Source of the DNA: an uncultured Blautia sp.
GTDB lineage: Bacteria > Bacillota > Clostridia > Lachnospirales > Lachnospiraceae
Direction: 5' to 3'
DNA length: 64,000 nt
Assembly (NCBI RefSeq): GCF_934424005.1
Contig: NZ_CAKRXI010000005.1
Span: forward strand, 31,040 to 95,039
Shown here: positions 51,216 through 59,156 of the stretch, one piece after another
Numbering within the stretch: position 1 is the stretch's first letter
Layout: every line of letters begins with the position of its first letter
Position numbers and translations under genes: made by a program
The notes under the pieces: model-generated
Told to the model about the DNA's origin: nothing
Database searches by the model: none
Seen by the model: the letters and a program-made list of their open reading frames with translations, nothing else

Positions 51216-52724
51216 TTAATCTTCTTTTGAACCATCCAGCGTCACTACAAGATCACTGTCCGGAAAATTCTTCTCAGCTGCTCCCGCTTTATATACGCTC
51301 ACTTTTGCAGTATAAATCCGGTCTTCTGCTTCTCTGTCATCCAGACTGTTGCAGGACAGGATCTTCTTTGCTGATATACCAGGTGCCTTGATACCATCCA
51401 CTCCATTATTATCCACCGCCTGATAAATCAAAGACATCTGATTCGTTTTCAGTCGTTCTGCGCCTTCGTTTTCATCACTGATATCATAATCCAGATTGGT
51501 ACGAAGCTTTGTAACTGCACGGTAAAGACTTGCATTGGTATTCCAGTTTGATTTATTTCTCGCTGTCGGATTTTCCTTTACAGTCAAAGACATACGATAA
51601 AGCTTTTCCTGCGCATGCGACTGTCCGTCCTGCTGTTTGGAAACATAAAAATTCACTTCATAGTTGATCCGGTTGTCCAGTATGATCCGGTCCAGAGGAC
51701 TGGCAGAGCTGGTAGAATTGTAATTCGGATAATAAAAAAGAAAAATATTTTCCATCTTTTCACCCGTTTCTGTACTGTACACAATTCCACTGGATTCAAT
51801 CGTTTTTCCAAAATCTGTACTGTTCGTATCCATCCTGTCCGGATAATTTGCCTTTATCCAGTCCCATGGATCCAGCTCACGGTCTTCATAGATCTTGACG
51901 CTTCCGCCATTTTCTTCAATACGGAGTGTCAGCGTTTTAACTGAATGGTCATATATTTCATCAACGAGCGCAGCACCCTCTTCCGTATCCGGATCAAAAG
52001 ACGACAGACAATTTTTCAGGTTCTCTGTAAGATAATTTTTGTCTGGATATTTTGCTTCTGTCAGAAGTGCATTTGTCTTGCTGTTCATATCCGAAATATT
52101 CGGTGACAGATAATCATTCTTTCCATTTCCCGCATCTGCAGTAGTTTTTTCTTTATAACCGGAATCTGTGCTTCCGTCAAATTCCACCAGCGCATCAAAG
52201 CTCTCATGATCTGCATTTACATCGGTCAGTTCAAAATAATATTTTGAGGCATTTTTGCCTTTTTTACGTGGATTGAATTTATATGTTTTTCCACCATCTG
52301 TGGAGATCACGGATGCAGTAACTTTGGATTCATCCACGCCATCTTTGTACTGACTGACAGCACTGTATGTCGTGTCACCTTTGTCATTCGTATTCCGCAT
52401 CACTTCCCTGATTCCCAGTGTTCCATTCTCAATTCGGTTCTTCTGTGTGTTCAGGAAATTAATCCTTGTATCTCCTGTGGTACTGTCGATCGGATAATTA
52501 AACGCGAGCGAAACCTCTTCAAACTTTCTTGATTTAATTTCCTCCATCAGGTTCTGCGCCATTGTGGTCGCTTCCAGATACAATCTCGATTTGCTGTTGA
52601 TTCTCCCGGAAGTAACAAAGCTCTGCAAAAGTACGACCGCCGCTATGGAAAAAATACTGACTGCAACGATGAGCTCGATCAGCGTCATTCCGGCATTCGT
52701 ATTCTTTCTTTTTCTGTCTTTCAT
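51216..52724 (-). CDS. large minor pilin, PilV/GspI-like
   Basis: 502 aa. Prepilin motif NAGMTLIELIVAVSIFSIAAV near residue 11, with Met at +1 and Glu at +5. The following YLEATTMAQNLMEEIKSRKFEEV segment is typical of PilV/GspI. The remaining ~430 residues are soluble and mixed alpha/beta, without a recognised domain. Usual PilV is 120-180 aa. Ribosome site AAAGGAG. First of four minor pilin genes, which follow the assembly genes PilM-N and PilO in the same order seen in many type IV pilus operons. Confidence 0.88.
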   Translation of the reverse strand: MKDRKRKNTNAGMTLIELIVAVSIFSIAAVVLLQSFVTSGRINSKSRLYLEATTMAQNLMEEIKSRKFEEVSLAFNYPIDSTTGDTRINFLNTQKNRIENGTLGIREVMRNTNDKGDTTYSAVSQYKDGVDESKVTASVISTDGGKTYKFNPRKKGKNASKYYFELTDVNADHESFDALVEFDGSTDSGYKEKTTADAGNGKNDYLSPNISDMNSKTNALLTEAKYPDKNYLTENLKNCLSSFDPDTEEGAALVDEIYDHSVKTLTLRIEENGGSVKIYEDRELDPWDWIKANYPDRMDTNSTDFGKTIESSGIVYSTETGEKMENIFLFYYPNYNSTSSASPLDRIILDNRINYEVNFYVSKQQDGQSHAQEKLYRMSLTVKENPTARNKSNWNTNASLYRAVTKLRTNLDYDISDENEGAERLKTNQMSLIYQAVDNNGVDGIKAPGISAKKILSCNSLDDREAEDRIYTAKVSVYKAGAAEKNFPDSDLVVTLDGSKED

Positions 52725-52808
52725 TGGCTTCTCCTTTCCAGAATGAACTGTCGATATATAGACAGATAGAGGGGTCTGAAAAACATCCCCTCTAACATAC
52801 GTATCTTC

Positions 52809-53753
52809 TTATGACTGGCCCTGATCGTCAGCAGGTGCTGATTCACCTTCCGTATTTTCACCTACCTGACTGTTATCTGTCAGGCCGTCACTGCCTTCTG
52901 CAGACTGATCCGCAGCCTGTCCGTCAGCAGTCTGGTTTCCATCTGTATCCGGTGCTGCCTGTTCAATCGTTCCGAAAATATTATCTGTTCCGTATGCAAC
53001 ATCTCCTGCATCCGGCTCTGAATAACTGTTGTCCGTTCCCGTCATGGAGAACATATTTACAATGATCGTACCGGTCAGATTTCCGGTAGATGTATCATAA
53101 GACGCATTCACATTGTCCAGTGTCATTCTTCCATTCTGCTGTGCAAGATAAGTTACCGCTTCTTTCAGACCTGCATAAGTTCCATTAAACTGCAGCGTTA
53201 CCTGTGTACGGTACAGAACCGGTGTCTGCGATGTATAGCTCTGGTCTGCAGCTGCTGCATCTGAAGCATTCTGCAGATCTTCTTCCGCCTGGCTGTCGGT
53301 TCCCTCAATATTGTCAAGCTGTTCCTGTGTCTGCTCATTTGCCTGCTCAGACATTGTCTGATCCATTTCCTGTGCAAGATCCTCTTCGGAGCTTCCGTCT
53401 ATAGATGCAATAAATTCTTTTTCCCCAAGTCCGACACTTGTGATCTGGAATCCAAGTTCATTTTCCATGTTGCGGGCAAGTACGATTCCATCCTCCGGTC
53501 TTACATCAGGTGGAAACTTTGTTGTATATTCGTTGATCTTTTCCTGGATGGATGCTGTCTCACTTACATAAAAATCCTTGTTGGCGGCGAGATCGAGCAG
53601 CTCCTGCAAACGCTCTTCCAGTGGTCCATTTGATTCTTCTATCTGACTTGCAATCTCCATCTGTGGACGGTATCCGAAGAACCAACCAAGGAAAAATACA
53701 AGAATGCCGATAAACATCAGCAGTATTTTTTTGTCACGCATCGACAAATTCAT
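52809..53753 (-). CDS. pilO: PilO-like pilus alignment-complex protein
   Basis: 314 aa. Short cytoplasmic N-terminus, one membrane helix (~10-27, ILLMFIGILVFFLGWFFG), then a coiled-coil stretch (IASQIEESNGPLEERLQELLDLAANKDFY) and a ferredoxin-like PilO/GspM-type domain. The last ~70 residues are an acidic Gln/Asp/Ala-rich tail (DGNQTADGQAADQS), longer than in standard PilO (~200 aa). In diderms PilO pairs with PilN to link PilM to the outer complex; in monoderms the pair surrounds the pilus base. It follows the PilM-PilN fusion gene by 34 bp. Confidence 0.83.
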   Translation of the reverse strand: MNLSMRDKKILLMFIGILVFFLGWFFGYRPQMEIASQIEESNGPLEERLQELLDLAANKDFYVSETASIQEKINEYTTKFPPDVRPEDGIVLARNMENELGFQITSVGLGEKEFIASIDGSSEEDLAQEMDQTMSEQANEQTQEQLDNIEGTDSQAEEDLQNASDAAAADQSYTSQTPVLYRTQVTLQFNGTYAGLKEAVTYLAQQNGRMTLDNVNASYDTSTGNLTGTIIVNMFSMTGTDNSYSEPDAGDVAYGTDNIFGTIEQAAPDTDGNQTADGQAADQSAEGSDGLTDNSQVGENTEGESAPADDQGQS

Positions 53754-53787
53754 GTCCTGTCTGCCTCCTATTTATTCTGCCGTTTCC

Positions 53788-55410
53788 TTATTCTGTAGTA
53801 TCATCATCCAAAGGTGCCGGATCTGCATATGTACAGATCACACTCATGGATACCGTATTGTCTTCTGCTTCTTCCAGCCCTGTCGTGGTAACTGTCGTAA
53901 GACTCTCAAACGTACGGAGCTGCATCAGGGTATTGGCTGCTGCAGATTTACTGGAAACCCGCATGGAAAAACTTACCTGCGTTCCCGTAGAACTGAATGT
54001 CTCTACTGTAATGTCTGACGGCATCTTCTGTTCCATCTCCTCCAGGAAAGTCTTCAGTCCTTCGTTTGGTGTATTGGTATACTGATACATTTTCTGATAA
54101 TTTTCATAATTCGTCTTTGCACTGGTATACGTATTATAAATATCTTCAATGGAACTTTCTTCACTGATTCTCTGATTCAGATGATCCTGTATGTGCTGCT
54201 GATAAAGATGGTTCGCCACACCGGCACCTGCAAGTGCTGCCCCTGCGATCACACCAACTGCACAGACCAACACCGAACCTCGTAAATTATCTTCCGCCTC
54301 TTTTTTCTTGCGAGTGGTTTTTTCCATCAGATTCACTCCGGAACGGACCGGTGCAATGACTGCCGTATAGAGGTAAAGTCCCTCTGATTCCGGAAATTCC
54401 GGATACGTGCATTTATCAAGTGCATAGAGAACTTCTACTTTCTGTCCCAGTTCATTGGCAAGAAGCCTGCGGATACCTTTGATTCCGGCACCCAGACCGC
54501 AAATCTGAATCGACGAAAAAGTGACATCTGTATTTCTGGAAATATAGTAATCCATGATTCGGGAAATATTTCCAACCATGTAACGGAAGCTCTCGGTAAC
54601 TTCCATCTTGGCATTTTCCAGTAATTCTTCCTGCTGATCCAGTTCCGCAGCAGCAATTCCATTCAACGTATCCTGCAGACATCTCCGGTCATGCAGAACT
54701 GTAAGTGCCTCTGTCTGAGTAAGGTCTTCTCCAAACTGCGGAAACGCACGCACTGTCTCTATCGCACTGTCCACTCCATAGTTGACTGTTCTCTGCAGCG
54801 CCAGTTCTCCGTTATTAAGTACGCTGATACTTGTGGAATTGTATTCAATCTTGACCAGCATATGTACTCCATCTGCAAATGTATCTTTTACAGCAGAATA
54901 TACACTGTCACCGGTGTAACCGATTCCGGCCATGGAAAGTCCGGCATATCCGGCAAGTTCATGGAACGCCGTCGAAATAGATGTCGGTGCAGCGTACACC
55001 ATCAGATGATACTGTTTCAGTTCTTCTCCCGGTTTCTGCTCTGTTGTTTCTATATCGATAATGCTGTAAGATAACACATAACTGGAAATATCTATCGGGA
55101 AATAATCTGTTGCATTTTCCTGAATGACACTCTGGATCTTATCTTTTTTTACCAGCGGTATTCTCACTTCCCTGCTGGCAATTCTTGATGAACCTGCAAC
55201 AAAAAATACTTTTTTATTATTTATGTTCCTGGCTTCCAGTTCTTTTTTCAAAAGCGTACCCAGAGTCTTCGTATCACGGATCTGACCATCATCCACGGCA
55301 CCCTGAGGAACCGGAAGTGTAAAACAGCGATAGATTCTCAGTCCACGGCTGTCCGTCTCTGCCACCCTCAACTGGGCTGTATCAATTTCTATATTTAAAA
55401 TTTTCGCCAT
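53788..55410 (-). CDS. pilM: PilM-PilN fusion protein of the pilus assembly platform
   Basis: 540 aa. Residues ~1-340 are an actin-like PilM domain: ILNIEIDTAQLRVAETD at the start, YFPIDISSYVLSYSIID, LVKIEYNSTSISVLNNGELALQRTV, and ICGLGAGIKGIRRLLANELG. At ~372-395 a membrane helix begins a PilN-like part, with SVLVCAVGVIAGAALAGAG then a coiled coil and a ferredoxin-like end (PSDITVETFSSTGTQVSFSMRV). In most species PilM and PilN are separate proteins joined through the PilN N-terminal tail; here they are one chain. No stop or frameshift lies between the halves. Ribosome site GGAGG. Confidence 0.87.
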   Translation of the reverse strand: MAKILNIEIDTAQLRVAETDSRGLRIYRCFTLPVPQGAVDDGQIRDTKTLGTLLKKELEARNINNKKVFFVAGSSRIASREVRIPLVKKDKIQSVIQENATDYFPIDISSYVLSYSIIDIETTEQKPGEELKQYHLMVYAAPTSISTAFHELAGYAGLSMAGIGYTGDSVYSAVKDTFADGVHMLVKIEYNSTSISVLNNGELALQRTVNYGVDSAIETVRAFPQFGEDLTQTEALTVLHDRRCLQDTLNGIAAAELDQQEELLENAKMEVTESFRYMVGNISRIMDYYISRNTDVTFSSIQICGLGAGIKGIRRLLANELGQKVEVLYALDKCTYPEFPESEGLYLYTAVIAPVRSGVNLMEKTTRKKKEAEDNLRGSVLVCAVGVIAGAALAGAGVANHLYQQHIQDHLNQRISEESSIEDIYNTYTSAKTNYENYQKMYQYTNTPNEGLKTFLEEMEQKMPSDITVETFSSTGTQVSFSMRVSSKSAAANTLMQLRTFESLTTVTTTGLEEAEDNTVSMSVICTYADPAPLDDDTTE

Positions 55411-55548
55411 TTCTCAGGTTTCCTCCATTTTATTGTTGTCCTGTCCGACAACTTATGTATCAGATTATCAGGATTTCTTCTCTTCCTGCTATATCAGTTA
55501 CAAAAATATGGATTCTGTCGTAAAAATATCTCAGACAAAATTCATATT

Positions 55549-55614
55549 TTTATAACTGAAAATCAACTGAATTATCCATTGTCTTTCACAAGGATAATCC
55601 CTCTCAGTTATAAA
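55549..55614. repeat. 66-bp nested inverted repeat within the pilus operon
   Basis: A perfect 11-bp outer repeat, TTTATAACTGA/TCAGTTATAAA, encloses a 7-bp inner repeat, ATTATCC/GGATAAT. It sits 7 bp past the prepilin peptidase stop in a 211-bp gap that otherwise holds only the PilM-N ribosome site. It could be an mRNA processing hairpin or a small palindromic mobile repeat. Confidence 0.6.
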
Positions 55615-55621
55615 GAAGCTG

Positions 55622-56386
55622 CTACAGGCCAAGAAGACCAATATACCAGCTGATCCATGTATTTCCCCATAATGCAGCCAGAAAAATACCGACTGACAGA
55701 TACGGTCCCATAGCAAGTACTCGTCCGGCACCACTTATTTTGATACGGATCACATGAACAACAGAACCGATAATACATCCCAGCAGAAATGCCAGAATGA
55801 TCAGTTTCCATCCAAGGATCAGTCCGCAGGATGCCATCAGTTTCACATCTCCGCCGCCGATTGCACTGCCACCGCTTACCAGAAACAGGATTTCCAGAAA
55901 AACACTGACACAGATCAGACCGATCAGATGTGAAGTTATGTTTCCTCTGTCCAGCCATGTAGCTGCAATGCCAAGGATAAACAGAAATACATTGATTCCA
56001 AACGGAATCTCATATGTGCGCCAGTCAATAAGACTAAGGGTCAGCAAAGCCGACACCATTAAGCAATACAACAGGCTGACCCAGGTCAGTCCATTGACCA
56101 CACATACCAGAACATAAAGAATACCATTGAGAGCCTCTATGATCGGATACTGCGCAGAAATTTTTGATTTACAATTACGACATTTTCCTCCCAGCACGAT
56201 CCAACTGAATACCGGAACCATGTCATACCATTTCAACTTCCTCCCACAGGTCATACAGTGGGAGGGAGCCGTAATGATCGATTCATGCAGCGGAAGCCTG
56301 TAGATACAGACATTCAGAAAGCTGCCGATCACGATTCCGAATACGAAGATTATGATGTACGGGACGGAGTCTAAGAAAAGAAGCAT
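55622..56386 (-). CDS. pilD: type IV prepilin peptidase (A24)
   Basis: 254 aa, full-length bifunctional type. An N-terminal methylase-type cytoplasmic domain has the zinc tetracysteine CMTCGRK...CRNCKS and FGIVIGSFLNVCIYRLP. About seven membrane spans carry the two catalytic aspartates, in LSLIDWRTYEIP and GGGDVKLMAS. It removes the class III leader from the pilins in this locus and methylates the new N-terminus. Ribosome site AAAGGAA. It lies directly after the second major pilin gene. Confidence 0.95.
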   Translation of the reverse strand: MLLFLDSVPYIIIFVFGIVIGSFLNVCIYRLPLHESIITAPSHCMTCGRKLKWYDMVPVFSWIVLGGKCRNCKSKISAQYPIIEALNGILYVLVCVVNGLTWVSLLYCLMVSALLTLSLIDWRTYEIPFGINVFLFILGIAATWLDRGNITSHLIGLICVSVFLEILFLVSGGSAIGGGDVKLMASCGLILGWKLIILAFLLGCIIGSVVHVIRIKISGAGRVLAMGPYLSVGIFLAALWGNTWISWYIGLLGL

Positions 56387-56406
56387 AGGGGGTTCCTTTC
56401 AGGGTG

Positions 56407-56868
56407 TTATTTTTTTTCTGCAACACCAATATAATCACTTAATGCTTTTGGCTCATATGCAACTGTTACTTTTCCATCATCAGCTACTGTAATTGTAGCT
56501 TTGATTCCAGTTTCGCCCCATTTTTTAGATTTAAGCTTTTTAGTTGCATAATCTGGAACATATTCACTTAAAGCTGCTTTAAAGTTCGCATTATCTGTTA
56601 CTGCTGTTGGTCCTCCAGTTGTCATTGTAATTGTGTAATCACCAGCTGTTAATGATGCTGCACTGTCGGTATCTGCTTCATAAACTTGAACAGCTTTTAC
56701 CATTTCTTCCAAATTTGATGCATCTGCCGATTTTCTTGATTTCTCAACATATTTTGTATACTGAGGTGCAAGAATACCAACCAGAATAGCAAGGATTGCT
56801 ACTACGATTACCAGTTCTACCAGCGTAAAACCTTTGTTATTTTTCTTTTTGTTTAAAAGTTTGAACAT
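56407..56868 (-). CDS. major type IV pilin (paralog 2)
   Basis: 153 aa. Leader FKLLNKKKNNKG, then mature FTLVELVIVVAILAILVG with Glu at +5. The first ~55 residues, through APQYTKYVEKSRKSADASN, are almost identical to the neighbouring pilin at 56963. The globular parts differ, but both end in a conserved KLKSKKWG segment followed by a beta-rich tail. No disulfide-forming Cys pair is present. The ribosome site AAGGAG lies 8 bp upstream. Second of two tandem pilin genes; the two may be alternative or co-assembled shaft subunits. Confidence 0.93.
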   Translation of the reverse strand: MFKLLNKKKNNKGFTLVELVIVVAILAILVGILAPQYTKYVEKSRKSADASNLEEMVKAVQVYEADTDSAASLTAGDYTITMTTGGPTAVTDNANFKAALSEYVPDYATKKLKSKKWGETGIKATITVADDGKVTVAYEPKALSDYIGVAEKK

Positions 56869-56932
56869 ACTACTGTCTCCTTACTTTTAGTGTTTCATTC
56901 GACAATAGTATTCGATTTCAAACAAAAGAATT

Positions 56933-56953
56933 GTTATGCATTCATCAAAAAGT
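56933..56953. repeat. inverted repeat copy A flanking the first major pilin gene
   Basis: A 21-bp sequence (GTTATG, C, ATTCATC, then AAAAAGT) is the reverse complement of 57598-57618 except for one base (C versus T). It lies 9 bp past the stop of the pilin gene at 56963. Confidence 0.75.
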
Positions 56954-56962
56954 CAAACCTAT

Positions 56963-57490
56963 TTACGGATTAGTATTAGTAGTAGTATCTACAGTCGTAT
57001 CTACTCCACCATAAAATTTCTTGAAATCATCTGGTGCAACATTAGTTGTTTTTACACCGCCTTCAGCATCAATTGTAAGCGTAATTGTTGGGTTACCGCC
57101 CCACTTCTTAGATTTCAGTTTAACATTCTTCCAGTTTGGCATATATGCTTCAAATGCCTTTACTGCAATATCAGAGTCTTTAAGATTGCTTGGTGTATTA
57201 TTAGTTCCTACAGCACCCTTTACTCCATCTGCAGTTAACTGAATAGTCACAGTTGTAGTGTTGTTAGCCTCTGTTGATGTTACCGCGTTATCTACCGCAT
57301 ATACCTGTACTGCTTTTACCAGTTCGTCCATATTAGATGCATCCGCAGATTTTCTTGATTTCTCAACATACTTTGTATACTGAGGTGCAAGAATGCCTAC
57401 CAGGATTGCAAGGATAGCAATTACGATTACCAATTCTACCAGTGTAAAACCTTTGTTGTCTTTTTTTCTCTCTCTAAGAAATTTAAACAT
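56963..57490 (-). CDS. major type IV pilin (paralog 1)
   Basis: 175 aa. Leader FKFLRERKKDNKG, then FTLVELVIVIAILAILVG with Glu at +5. The first ~55 residues are nearly identical to the downstream pilin. The variable globular domain is rich in Thr/Asn/Val (TSTEANNTTTVTIQL). The conserved KLKSKKWG is followed by PTITLTIDAEGG and a Thr-rich C-terminus. Ribosome site AAGGAG 7 bp upstream. It has a 434-bp upstream gap with a structured leader, and a 21-bp inverted repeat flanks the gene, so its expression is probably specially controlled. Confidence 0.93.
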   Translation of the reverse strand: MFKFLRERKKDNKGFTLVELVIVIAILAILVGILAPQYTKYVEKSRKSADASNMDELVKAVQVYAVDNAVTSTEANNTTTVTIQLTADGVKGAVGTNNTPSNLKDSDIAVKAFEAYMPNWKNVKLKSKKWGGNPTITLTIDAEGGVKTTNVAPDDFKKFYGGVDTTVDTTTNTNP

Positions 57491-57518
57491 AACTCAATCT
57501 CCTTCATTACTTTCTTTT

Positions 57519-57655
57519 CATCGGAACAGAGTTATGATCTTCCGGGTAAGGTTTTCCACCTTTCCCAGAGAAACAACAGGCTTTACGCACATATTCAACT
57601 TTTTGATGAATACATAACTCTCCTGTTGTTTTGATCACGAATACTCTGTCCGATG
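57519..57655 (-). ncRNA. candidate structured leader RNA (three-way junction) of the pilin mRNA
   Basis: On the minus strand four helices nest. P1 (57633-57655 with 57519-57539) includes CATCGGA, CAGAGT and TGATC runs and closes the element. P2 (57622-57631 with 57571-57580) is ten consecutive pairs, CCTGTTGTTT/AAACAACAGG. P3 (57607-57611 with 57593-57597) is an ATTCA/TGAAT hairpin inside P2. P4 (57558-57566 with 57544-57552) is GGG-AAGGT/ACCTT-CCC. P1 ends 29 bp before the pilin start codon. It resembles no riboswitch consensus I can confirm; it lacks the c-di-GMP-I signatures GGCAAACC and the GAAA tetraloop. Alignment with homologous loci is needed to prove it. Confidence 0.5.
57598..57618. 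repeat. inverted repeat copy B flanking the first major pilin gene
   Basis: Reverse complement of 56933-56953 with one mismatch. This copy is inside helix P2/P3 of the structured leader. Confidence 0.75.
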
Positions 57656-57924
57656 ATTGTTCAACGAGCGAGAACACCCGGAGGTGCTCTCCACCCCCCC
57701 CTGAAATTTCAGCATTTCAGAGGGGAGGGAGTTATGTTGTAAACTCGTTATTCAGTTTTCTTGTTACTTTTTGTTGCCTGATCGTATGGTTTTTGAAAAG
57801 CCCCCTTTTTCGTTCCATTTGATCTATCGTGAACACAGCCCCTATGCCTTGCTGTGTGACAACCATATGGTCATTTCAGAAACTTTTAACGCGGTTCCCA
57901 ATCGCAAAAATTTATAAACTTTTA
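57656..57924 (-). other. non-coding region upstream of the pilin leader
   Basis: No plausible ORF. Three hairpins are visible: GAGAACAC/GTGCTCTC (57670-57691, paired with one G-U on the minus strand); CCCC-CTGAAAT/ATTTCAG-A-GGGG (57697-57725); and ACACAGC/GCTGTGT (57833-57857). None is followed by a T tract on the minus strand. A pilin-specific promoter would be expected here, but I do not see a convincing -35/-10 pair. Confidence 0.45.
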
Positions 57925-59139
57925 TTACAAATTGTTTAAACCTTCATACATTGTTCTCATCGGCATGATCACAGCGATTACCAGTGTGCCGACAATCAGT
58001 GCCATGAACACGATGATCAGTGGTTCCATAGCTGCGAGTACGCTCTGGGTAGTAATCTCTACTTCTTCGTCGTAATAATCAGCGAGTTTATTGAGCATCT
58101 CTTCCATATTACCGGTTTCTTCACCGATCCCGGTCATATGACACACCATCGGAGGAAAGACTTCACTGGCTGCAAGTGGCTCCGAAAGTGGAATACCTTT
58201 CATTACCTCTTCTTTTGCCTTCTGAAGTGCATTCTTATAATGAATGTTATTGATGATCTTAGTGCAGGTATCCAGACATTCCGTTGTGGAAATACCGGCT
58301 CCCATCAGGGTACTCATCGTTCGTGCAAACTGGGCACAGGCAGTTTTGACTGTCAGTTTGCCGAACAGTGGGATTTTCATCTTGATATAGTCGATTTTCA
58401 GCCGTCCCTGATCTGTGTTATAGATAAGGCGGTATGCAGCGACCACTGCCGCTACCACAGCAAGGATGACGTACCAGTGGCTGGCCGTCCATTTGCTGAG
58501 GTTCATGACCCCCATTGTCAGTGCCGGCATCTCAATATCCAGATCCGCAAACATATCAATGAAGATCGGGATTACATAGAGCAGCATAACTGCAACTACA
58601 CCAATAACCGCAAAGATCAGGATGATCGGATAGATTGTTGCTTTACGGATCGTCGCCTTCAGCTTAGCCTCTTTTTCGAAATGGGTTGCCATTCTCTCAA
58701 AAGACATATCTAGGCTACCTGAAGACTCACCCGCTGCCACCATATTGACAAGCATCGGCGGGAATACATCCGGGATTGCTGCCATGGAATCCGCCAGCGT
58801 ATTACCTTTTTCTACATTGAGAAGCACATCGGCTGTCGCCTTCTTGAGCCATTTATTTTCTGTCTGCTCCGTCATCATCTGCAGGGCTTCCTTCATCGGA
58901 ACACCTGCCTGTGTGATGCTGACAAACTGCCGGCAGAAAACGCTCAGATCTCTGGGCTTGACTTTCTTACCAATAGAAAAATCCAGGTCTTTATTCAGAA
59001 CTCCCTGCTCTTTAATTTCAACAGGAAAGAGTCCGTCTTTTTTTAACTGCTGGGAAACCTCATCTCGGTTCTCAGCCTCCATCTTGCCGCGCTTTTCTTT
59101 ACCTTTCTGGTCAACGGCAATATAGGTATAACCGGGCAT
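57925..59139 (-). CDS. pilC: PilC/GspF inner-membrane platform protein
   Basis: 404 aa, normal length for PilC. Start GYTYIAVDQKGKEKRGKMEA, then two repeated GspF domains. The first has RDLSVFCRQFVSITQAGVPMKEALQMM and MVAAGESSGSLDMSFERMA; the second has CAQFARTMSTLMGAGISTTECLDTC and MTGIGEETGNMEEMLNKLADYY. Three membrane helices lie near ~170-195, 215-240 and 375-397. It is the rotor/platform that couples PilB or PilT to pilin insertion or extraction. It lies 17 bp after pilT. Confidence 0.95.
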   Translation of the reverse strand: MPGYTYIAVDQKGKEKRGKMEAENRDEVSQQLKKDGLFPVEIKEQGVLNKDLDFSIGKKVKPRDLSVFCRQFVSITQAGVPMKEALQMMTEQTENKWLKKATADVLLNVEKGNTLADSMAAIPDVFPPMLVNMVAAGESSGSLDMSFERMATHFEKEAKLKATIRKATIYPIILIFAVIGVVAVMLLYVIPIFIDMFADLDIEMPALTMGVMNLSKWTASHWYVILAVVAAVVAAYRLIYNTDQGRLKIDYIKMKIPLFGKLTVKTACAQFARTMSTLMGAGISTTECLDTCTKIINNIHYKNALQKAKEEVMKGIPLSEPLAASEVFPPMVCHMTGIGEETGNMEEMLNKLADYYDEEVEITTQSVLAAMEPLIIVFMALIVGTLVIAVIMPMRTMYEGLNNL

Positions 59140-59156
59140 CAGCTCAGTCCTTTCTG

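Noticed and set aside
57519..57655. c-di-GMP-I (GEMM) riboswitch call
   Set aside because: The fold is a three-way junction, but the conserved GGCAAACC, GAAA tetraloop and final pairing element are missing, so I list it only as an unclassified RNA candidate.
57697..57725. Hairpin after pilC as a terminator
   Set aside because: Stable stem, but no U tract on the minus strand. It more likely belongs to the pilin leader or is a processing site.
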